From: Cyclospora cayetanensis
Taxonomy: Eukaryota; Apicomplexa; Conoidasida; Eucoccidiorida; Eimeriidae
Direction: 5' to 3'
Assembly: GCF_002999335.1 (NCBI RefSeq)
Contig: NW_020312232.1
Span: 1 to 35,545 of the forward strand
Length of the DNA: 35,545 nucleotides
Shown here piece by piece: positions 9,592-18,458 of this stretch. The notes beneath the pieces are model-generated. The model did not search any database. It was not told the DNA's origin and saw nothing but the letters and a program-made list of their open reading frames with translations. Made by a program: the position numbers and the translations under genes. The stretch's first letter is position 1. Each line of letters opens with the position of its first letter.

Positions 9592-12500
9592 CTACCCGTG
9601 ACTGGGGAACCAACGTTGGCGGGAGCTGGCTGGAGTGGGTTTGCTCCAGCAGGTGCCACTGCAGTTGCCCCTGCAGTAAGTTCTGCGTGCAGCGGCACCT
9701 GGAGCAGAGGGATACATAAGCGGCTGGAGCAGGCTGGCCTCCAGCTGTTCTTGCTGCCGCTGTAGCCTTGCAAGGTGAACGTCTTGGTGCATTGCATGCA
9801 GCTCGGCGGGATGTTGTGTTGTTTTGGAAACAGCCGCTGGCCAGCAGCCGGAGACGGGACTGTCGCTGCTAATAGCTTCTCCTAGACGCGCTCGGGCAGC
9901 TCGTTCTGGAGTGGAATGTATCCCCTTCAACAGTTGTTGTAGCTGCTGCTGCAGCTCGCAAGGGAGCCCCTTCATGGCGCGACCATGCTGCAGCTGCCTC
10001 TGCTGCTGCGCGGTGTAGAAAGCTCGCCGCAGCTGCCCGTCGAGAATCTGTCTAAATGCTTGAGTGCCTTCCTGTTGTACTGGTCTCCGCTTTTGTTGCG
10101 CACTGCCTGCCCTTCTCCTGTCGGCCTCCAATGCCTTAGCAGAGCTTGAACAGAAGAGCAGCAGCGTCTTGGGGTTGCTAGGCGCCTGGGGAAATGCGCA
10201 TGCGCCAGAGCAACAGCTTGTTGGCGCTGGCTGCTGGCCCTCTCGAACACAAAACAGGGAGGTGTCCTTCGTTAGCCTTCTCGCTCTGTGTGCCTGGAGC
10301 AGACGCTGTTGCACAGAGCCGCTGCTACTTCGTTGCTGCAGCAGCAGAAAGGGTGAGGCCCATTTTGTTATGCAGCTACTCCCCATGCGCTCTTCCTTCT
10401 CCTGCTGTTGCTGCAGCTGCTGCAGTGTGATGTACGTCCACTGCTGCTCGCTTTCCCGCAGCTGCTGCGCGCAACAGCACTGCAGCGCGCGCGCTGCAGC
10501 GGCTGTGCTATCGATGAGTTGAGGCAAGAGAAGCGCAAGGGAAACGCTCCCGCAATCGGAGCAGCGACCTGGTAACCCTTGTTGTATCCCATTCCTGTCG
10601 TGGAAGCTCACGTCCATGGAACCCTGAGGTTCCGCCGTGTCTGGCACACCACGATGCAAAGGCGCGGCAGCTCCTTCAGATGCAAAATCACGTAGAGGCT
10701 CATCCTTCGCCCCTGCGGTCGGTGCTGCTGCCATTGCAGTGCCCGTTGGATTCCAGGAGAGAGAGATCATCCTACGGCAGGCACCCCCGTCAGGTGTGGT
10801 GGGAGCTGCTGTTGCTTCAGTTGCTTGCCTAAGCCATGGGGCGTAAGTGAACACCTCAAAGAGGCGTGTCTCATCTCTCCAAAAGCCTTCCTTCCCGCCA
10901 AGTTCAGAAGAGGTGCTGCTGCACAGGCAGCCGCCGCAGCTGCAGCCCACGGCTGTGCCCGCACCTCGAGACGGCAAGAAGTCAACTACCCACGATGGTC
11001 CGAAGTGAAGCAAGAATGCTTCTGTGGCTCTCGCGGCTGCTGCAGAAGCCGAGTTTCTCGCACACTGGCAACGGCAACAGCCAGCCAGCACCGCGCCTGG
11101 CGCTGCTGGCGCCGCAGCCCCTCCACCCGTCCGTTCAAGTGCGTGCCTTACTGCTGCATCATCTGGAGAGGCAACCCAGAAAGGTGTGCAGCACGTGCAG
11201 CAATGGTTCGCGCTGATGGCGGCTCTCATCCCATTGAAAAAGCGCTGCAGCGGCAGCACCCACCAGTCCTTCGGGCAAAAAGACGGCTCCAAGAAGCTGC
11301 GAAACCACCGCATATCAGGCAATGCAAGCACCAAAAACCCGTGGCGGCACCGCAACTAAAGCATCAGGCTCCAAATGAGCGGACTGCAACGCTGCCACAA
11401 GCGCCAGACGGCTACAAAGCAACACTCTCGAGCGCGCAACAACAACTCGCTCCTCTTCCTGGCTATCTGACTATAGGCATCTGTGTGGATGCTTGTCGTG
11501 CCACTCCAGTTGTGGCGGCGAGCCCTCAAAAGCCAACAGGGCCCAAACGCACTACAGCTGCATGCATGGCCGCACTTATGGTGAATGTAGACGTCATAGC
11601 CATCTTCAAGCCGCCAAATGGGCGGCTGGTGCTGGGCCGCCTTAAGCGGGGCGTAAAGACCGAACCAAATATTGAGCGCTTGCTGCTTTCGACCATCTTC
11701 AAGCACGTTGGTATATCTGCAGCAAAGGCAGGCATACACTGACAGACGCCTCCTCTGAGCGCCACGAGCAAGTCTGCACCCCTTGGCAGCCAAGGCTGGC
11801 GAGCTAAATCTTGGCCACTCGCGCTGCAAAAAAGCGCAGGGATCGAATCCCCCTTCCACACACATCCAATGCATCCCCTGAAGCACGTCTCTTCTGTAAA
11901 GCAGCACCAGTCGTGCCGCGCCCGCATTATAGGGCCTACGTAGCCGTTGCCTTGCGCCTCCTGCAGCATCTCCTGCGGCAGACGCTAAGCCATCGCCGCA
12001 GCCGACCTCACCTGCGTTGCAGAGAAGTTGAGAGGCCAGGAAGGAGAGGCAAAAGGGCGACCGTCCCTCGCTTTTCCCCAATCCACTTGGCGGCAAGAGC
12101 TGAGGGCACTCCTTGAAGGGCAGCCAGCAAACCCTGAGCTAGACTGCTGCTGTTGCTGCTGTGGGAACCCTCACTTGCAGCATCGTCTGCGAGAAGTGGC
12201 TCAACAGCGGGAAGAGGCGACGGCTGTCGGGATGCCGCGCTGCTCCGGCTGCTGGCTGGTCCTTCACTGTTGAGGCGAGAGCTGCTGCCTCCAAAGGTGC
12301 TGCCAGCCGTGGCTGGCGCCACTGGCAACTGCGATGCCCACGCCAGCGGTTCCAGTCGCTTCCTGTGCGCGGCGGAACCTATTGAGAGAGAGAGACACAC
12401 ACACATACACAGACACAAGGACACACACGAGGACTGCTCGCCCTGAACTTTAAACCCGTAGTGCCCCTAGTACTCCCCCAAGTGCTACAGCCACATATCC

Positions 12501-15500
12501 TGAGCTACACTGCTTCAACAGCCATTCGCAACCTGCAACACACAGCCAACGGCAGCTGCCGCAGCAGCAACACTCGCTCACTTACCCCCATACTGCAGGG
12601 CAACATCGTCTCCACTGGCGTCTGTGAGAAGGGCCACAGCGCGAAGCACCTAAAAAACGGCCACACATAGCGATTCTGCAGTGCATCTCGTCCTCGTATT
12701 CTTGGCCTCACCCGCACGACTCTTCCTCGCCATTGTCTTTAATACGTTCCCCCCGTTTGCGTAGCCCCCTCCCTCGCTGGGTGCCCATATCCCCTATCCC
12801 CTGCCATCGCCTTCAAAACTAAGCACTTTTCTTTGACCGTCTTGGCCTTTTTTTTTGCGGACGAGTGGTGCCCTCCCTTCCTTTCACCCTTCCTCCTTGC
12901 CCCCCCCCCACTTCTCCGCCCACACGCCTCTGCGTCCGCGCCGCACTCCACGGGGCAGGCTCAGACGCAGAGGCAAGTTCCAACAAGTTCCTTATGAAGG
13001 GCACTGCATGGTGTGGGGTGGCTGCAGTTCGGTGCTTGCGGTTCGCGGCGTGCCTGCTCATCTAGGGTGTTGTCGATGGAGAAAGCAGCGGGAAGGCGTC
13101 TCAAGAAACAAAGCGCAAAAGCCCTGTGGAGGTGAAGCTGCAGCTCATTGGTTCTGTCGAGGGAGTCAAGGCAATTTAAGCGGCACACACCACGCTGCAG
13201 CTGCCTTGGGCGCAGGCTCCACAGGCTGCAGCACGCAGAAAGGCACAAGGGCACAGAAGCAAGCAGCAGGTAGTGACTTTTGGCAGCCGCCTTAAGCCTA
13301 CAACACAAGGCGTAACTCCCCTCCCCCTTTTGCTGCTCAAAGGCCCTTGGGCAAGCTGCGAGGCGGACTCGTTGGAGGCAAAGAACTGCAAGTCGTTGAG
13401 CGTCTCCGCCGCTAGTGCCTCCACGCGTTTCGAGGCCCCCCTTGGATTCACGCGTCTCGCAGCCTCCACGTCTACAGCAGCAAACCGCAGCTGCACTGAG
13501 GGAGGCAGCTCCTGCGTGCATACGCAATGCAGAACACCAGCAGAGACGCACAGCCACGTCGCTGACGGACAGAGGACCGCACTAGAGCCTGTCACCAACG
13601 CCCCAAGAGATATATATAACCCCCTTCAGCGTCATGCGAGGAGGCTTCGCAGAGCACTGCTGCCGACTGGAAGAAGGAAGAGGCCCGATCGGCTGCGGCT
13701 GAAAGGGTTCCAAAGAGGTGAAAACACGAGTGTTCCCCTGTTGCATCTGCTTGCCGTTGCGCCAGTGGCCTTACTGCATTGAGAACGTCGACAGCCCTGC
13801 GATACTCTTCCCCCAGATGCGCCTCCTGCTCCGCAATTGTTGCTGTTGCCGCAGCTTCTTCGCTGTACCAGTCATCTAAGGAGGCTACTGGGACGGCAGG
13901 GGAGCTTTCTGCAGCAGCTGCTGCTGCTCCGGCTGCACGCCCTCCCGGCTGCTGCTGAGTCTGCCACTGCTGCACCTGCGGGTGTTCTGCCCCCCTGAGC
14001 GACGCACTTGCAGCGCCGGCCCGCGGCGAAGTCTGGGAAGCGGCTGCAGCAACGCTTTTCCGCGGACTGCTGCGCAGCAGGTTCACGAGGAGCAGCGGGG
14101 AGCCGTATCGCTGCAGCAAACTCGCCATGTGCCTCCGAATGGCACTCCAATTCACGTCCGTCTGAAGGCCCGACAGAGGTCAAACCACAAAAACCGTCTG
14201 CAGCCGTAGGGACGAGGGAAGGGCGGAAAGAGGAGATTGACAGGAAGCATCCGCTTTCCTCCCTCCCCGTCGCTCGCCGGGCAGTTAGCGCGCTGAGCAG
14301 CTATCGCAGCAGAGGCGCGTGGCGGGGCACCAGAAGCAGAGACACCTGACACTGCAGCGTCTGGCACGTGACTCTTACAATTCTCCGGCGGATGCGAGGG
14401 CGAGAGGGGATGACAGCCGTGTCCTGGCACCATAGCACTGGAGCGCTGCCGCGAGAAACAACGTGGGAGGCAATGGCACACTCGAAGCCACCCCCGCCGT
14501 GCAGCAGCACCTGCCTCCACAGTCCGTCAGGAAGAGCTGCTGTTTCTTCCGGCGCAAGTGCTACAGCTTGTGCTGCCGTCAACGTGGCTGCGCGGGAGGG
14601 CATAGTCGCCTGGCATGCGAACTCGACCTCGACTTCGTTTGCCGCATCCCCTGCATCGTTGAGACCCCTCTTACGGTACCTGCGGAAACGCGGTTCAACA
14701 ACAGCGGCCAGCGGCACACACGTCGTGGAGACACGCCACGGAGCTTATTGGGCAGGCGGCGAAACAGCGTGCAAAAAGGCACTCCCAAGAAGAAACTTAC
14801 AGCCACAGTCCAGCAGGGCCGCAAGAGCAGCACAGCTGCAGCCACGCGGCAACACAACGCACCTGGGGCCGGCGAACGCAGCTGACCGCCTACAAATCGT
14901 AAGAAGCTGCAAATGGACTCCCTGCGTAGGCAGCACTTGTTGCTGCACTGAGCCGTGCAGTATGAGCAGAAAAAAACCCTCAGATATCAACTCCTCGGCG
15001 TGCTGCTGAAAGAGCAACGACAACAACTCACGATTCCACAAAAAACGGCACTCTTCACGATGCAGAGGCGTCCACCTCCAGCGGCTGCTGCCGTGCGGCT
15101 GCTCTTGCTGCGCTTGGTGCGACTGGCGCCGTCTGCAGCTGCATCCGTCTGGCTGCAGCTCGCAGCTCAAAAACTGCCCATGGAATTCTACAACAGTGGC
15201 CGCCGCTGCCGCCGCTGAGCTGTCTGGTGCCTGGGCCCCTGCCGCAGCAGTCTGTGCAGCAGCAGCCGCACGCGCGGCTGCCCTTCTGGCAGCGAGCTGC
15301 TGCAAGGACAGGTTGATGCACAGGGTTCGGCAGAAGTAAAACCATCGATCTGCTCGATAGGCCAGCACTGCCGCTCTGTATTTAGCGTCCTCTGCTGCTG
15401 CTGCCGCTGCTGCTGCACCTGACGGGAAGGAAACGTCTGCGAGGGCTGCGGACAGAGCCTGCACCTGTTGCTCATACACACGGTCTTGCGCTCGATGCCG

Positions 15501-16816
15501 CGGCTCGTGCTCGCCTGATGCGTGGCACAAGTGATGCAACAAGCTCAGAGTAGGAGGGAGAGAGCAGCAATACGGGGCGGCTTCCTGCGCTGTGTCGACA
15601 ACAAAGAAAAGGGGCAGCAGCGTTATGTCTTCCAGGGACCAGACCGTATGATGAAGGAGTAATCGTGCAGCCTGCACGCGGGCATACACATACACGCACA
15701 CATACACATACACACAAATACATACGTACATACACACACATGCACGCACACATATACATACGTACATACACATACACACACACACATATACATACGTACA
15801 TCCACATACATGCACGCACGCATGTTGGCGCCACCTGCGGTTTTTTGCAGCAAGGCAATACGTTTCTGCGATGGGTTTGCTGCACGGTCTGCTGGCCGCG
15901 TTTCTGCAGGGACTGCTGGTGGAGATACTGTGGCTGCGCTTTTAGGGTAGCAACAAGCGCCTGCGATAGTGCCTTGGCAGCGAGAGTGACACGTGCTAAC
16001 GGCGCGAAGGCTATAGCTAGTGCGCCTGATGCAGTACCGGTCTCGCGCCAATGCCTACGACGAGGTGGAAGCCGCATAGGAGTTGTAAAAATCCGATAAG
16101 GCCGGCAGCACGTAACCGTTGCTCGGGCTCTTCCTGTAGCCACTGCAGCGCTGCAGATAGAACAGACAATCTGTGCCTACAAGAGCCTTAGGAGGAGGCC
16201 TCTTAGGCGTCGCTAGACGCAGGAAGCAGCGGCAGAAGGTCAAGCTAAGCCCACAATAATTTGCGTGTACGGCCTACTGACTTTGTCTAAGACAGCGATC
16301 CGCTTCCGGTGTAGACATCAGTTTCTCTCCGATGCGCTCCCACGTCGGTGGACGGCTAAAGCAATATTGGTGCAGATGCTGCTGCTGCAAGCGGCGGGTG
16401 CACTGCTGTTGTAAGTGCTGTCGCTGGTACAGTGCTGGTTGCTTGTGTATAAGCAGCAAGGAGTGCAGCCGCTTCCAGCCCTTCCCGTCTCTTTCTAGGA
16501 TTGAATCGTGCATTTCATCGAGTGGATCCTCAGGGCTCCTCACGAGCCTGTCCGTGCTCCCTACAACGAGGACATAGCGACGCCCAATCAACAAGGTGCA
16601 AGACGCTAATGGCGGTTCTACGCGTGCGTTGGCATGCGCAGTAGCCGCTTCGAAGTAGCGCTCTTCTCCCCGTCGACCAGCTGTCTCTGTCGCTTGTGGT
16701 GTGTTTGCTCCTTGTGCCGCTCTGCGTGCAGCGGGAGGCAATGGGTGTGCTGAAGCACCTTGGCCTTGCATCGCCTGCCGCAGCGGTGCACCCGAGGAGC
16801 GGTCTCTATCCGCCAT
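9592..16816 (-). CDS. FIG4/SAC3-type Sac-domain phosphoinositide phosphatase, at least 11 exons, with long Gln/Cys/Ala-rich C-terminus
   Basis: FIG4-family enzymes act on PI(3,5)P2 on endolysosomal membranes, with VAC14 and the FAB1/PIKfyve kinase. Exons with consistent phases: 16170-16038 ([18 protein letters not shown]), 15671-14863 ([44 protein letters not shown]), 14679-14379 ([30 protein letters not shown]), 14161-13775 ([20 protein letters not shown]), 13511 to about 13340 ([18 protein letters not shown]), about 13190-13060 ([13 protein letters not shown], the catalytic C-x5-R), 12649-12586, 12378-12012 (joined: [13 protein letters not shown]), 11716-11576 ([24 protein letters not shown]), 11296-9592 ([11 protein letters not shown], then Gln-rich tail). 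ALQYGGS and the KQQALN block favour FIG4 over SAC1 or synaptojanin. Exon 1 starts at 16816 ([17 protein letters not shown]) and ends near 16280. Unresolved: the exon 1 donor, the borders around the catalytic exon, and any exon in 12700-13000. Estimated length is about 1,600 aa, far above FIG4's usual 900 or so. Confidence 0.88.
12385..12432. repeat. CA-rich microsatellite in a FIG4-like gene intron
   Basis: A run of (AG)n then imperfect (CA)n lies in the intron 12585-12379. On the coding strand it forms a CT-rich polypyrimidine tract directly before the acceptor, so it may double as splice signal. Confidence 0.85.
15683..15825. repeat. Imperfect (CA)n / (TACA)n microsatellite in a FIG4-like gene intron
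   Basis: Alternating purine-pyrimidine sequence of CACA, TACATA and CATACGTACATA units, about 140 bp, inside the 366 bp intron 16037-15672. Translated, it gives Cys/Val/Tyr-rich nonsense on one strand and Thr/His-rich nonsense on the other; neither is coding. Confidence 0.92.
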
Positions 16817-17092
16817 TTTTGTGCAGTGTTGAACAGCAGAAACAGAAGCAGTAGTTGCAGTGTCAGTAGAGACTAGGAGTTGGTGCAACCTAAAAAATGC
16901 AGCGATGCCACTTTCGAGGTGACTGCGCCACTACTTCCCTGGGATCTCTCCCTGTCCTTCCCCCCCGTGTGCAGAGGGGGGCTGCTCCCCCGAAAAAGTG
17001 GCTAAGGCCTTATCATCTGATATATTGGGCGAACGGAGAGGAAGAAAGATGTGAACAAGACTCTGCCTTTCGCAACGAAGGTGCTAACCGGT

Positions 17093-17132
17093 ACTGGGGG
17101 GGCCCACGTGGGGGCCCCCTAGTAGTCCCAGT
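17093..17132. other. GC-rich palindrome centred on CACGTG
   Basis: The core CCCACGTGGG (17103-17112) is a perfect palindrome. It is flanked by five G at 17096-17100 and five C at 17115-17119, then by an outer ACTGGG (17093-17098) and CCCAGT (17127-17132). It could extrude as a cruciform or serve as a protein site. It lies about 280 bp upstream of the FIG4-like ATG. Confidence 0.75.
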
Positions 17133-17675
17133 GCTATGTGGCTCGAGGCAATGAAACTCCCCGAGAGAGGGCGTGGCTCACACAAGACATGATCCATAGA
17201 AAGCTGCATATTTTGAGTCAATCGATATAATTAAGGAGGGGAGCGCTTTCCTGCCAAGTTCTATTGCAGCAACGAGCGGCGGCTAGGTTCGAAACTCGAT
17301 GCCGCCACTGCACTGTGGCCTGAGATCTAGCTTCTGCCTCCATGGAGGAAACTTCTGCATATGCGCCCTTTTTACACATGAGCGCCGACCTTTGCGGTGA
17401 ACAATGGGGTTTGAAGCGGTTTCTGAGGCAGCAACCACAGCAGGAGGCGTAGCCTGCATAGCCTCCTAGCAGCAGCTGCGCCGACCGAGATTCAATGTGT
17501 TGCGCGTTGGGTCGCGCGTCTGTCTCTTTTTCCTTGGGCAACCATTGCCGATTTCTGCGTATTTATCTTTGCTCAAAAATACACTCTGTCTGTCTGCCTC
17601 GCAGTGAGCACACTACGCAGTGCAGGCTGTAGGTGATGCCATCGTCCTGTACTCGCGCTGGTGCTGCTGCTGCTG

Positions 17676-17712
17676 GTGCTGCTGCTGCTGCGCCAGCCAG
17701 CAGCAGCAGCAC
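17676..17712. repeat. Perfect CTG/CAG inverted repeat (15 bp arms, 7 base loop)
   Basis: Left arm 17676-17690 (gtgctgctgctgctg) and right arm 17698-17712 are exact reverse complements around the loop cgccagc (17691-17697). A second CTG run lies just to the left (17661-17675), so the left arm can slip. It is outside the supported coding regions. Confidence 0.95.
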
Positions 17713-18458
17713 AGGGCCCTTTAGGGGTATCGTTCTGAACCTTGAGACCCATTGGCTTTCGTGTTATCTCGATTTGCTTTAGGCGGATTACCTGCTCCAG
17801 GAATAGGGTCCGTAACCCGCCCCTCGCACTTCCCGCTGGCTGCCGAGCAGCAGCAGCAGCAACGCCATCATCTGCAGCTGCAAATGGGCCTTGCGGAGGA
17901 GGAGCAGCAGCATTAGCGGCGGCGAAAGTGTTATACTGTCTTACCTTGTATATTTGGCCCTAAGTAGCGCCAGCACAGGCGTCCGCCTGCTGCATCGCGG
18001 CAGCAACAGCGTCAGCAACAGCCAACCACGGGCAAGAAGCCCCCTTCCCCCCTTCCTCCCATTTTCGGTATGTCTGTCTCATGAACTCCCAAGTCTCAGC
18101 CGTAGTAGTAGGGGCTCTGCCCCGATAGCTGCGCTACACCGTGGGCAGCAGCAGTGGCGACCGCTGCCGCTCAAGAGCGGCACCACTTGCCTCCCGCTGC
18201 TCTGCTTGTTGTAGCCGCCGGTAGGCTCCAGGATAAGGTGTCCAGACACCTCACCAGCGAATCAGCATCGCCGCAAGGGTTTGCTGGCAGGGGCTTGGGG
18301 GCCTTTTGCCACTGACCTCGCTCGTGTGCTCAAGCCTCTCTGGTAGAGGGAACACTCCTGCAGCAGCAGCAGCTACTGCGGGGGCGGCAGCAGCACATTC
18401 TGAGCATTGAGGCGTTGCGGCTGCGCATTTTCATATTGGCAGTAACGCAGCGCGAAAG

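Larger units (their letters stand above)
16817..18458. promoter_or_regulatory. Divergent spacer upstream of the FIG4-like gene and the sorting nexin gene
   Basis: About 1.6 kb between two genes pointing away from each other. It holds a GC-rich palindrome (17093-17132), a perfect CTG/CAG hairpin (17676-17712) and further CAG/CTG runs at 17850-17920 and 18360-18395. An upstream non-coding or coding exon of the sorting nexin could lie here, but I cannot place one. Confidence 0.5.

Noticed and set aside
10825..11742. 305-codon plus-strand open frame
   Set aside because: It lies antisense to the last exons of the FIG4-like gene, which carry family motifs on the minus strand. Its own product is Arg/Ala/Cys-rich with no motif, as expected from reading CAG-rich DNA backwards.
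11356..12096. 246-codon minus-strand open frame as a separate gene
   Set aside because: Only 11716-11576 in this frame matches FIG4; the rest is intron read through. It is covered by the spliced model.
15472..16143. Cys/Val/Tyr-rich open frame over the CA repeat
   Set aside because: Microsatellite translation; the Sac-domain reading needs another frame and an intron here.
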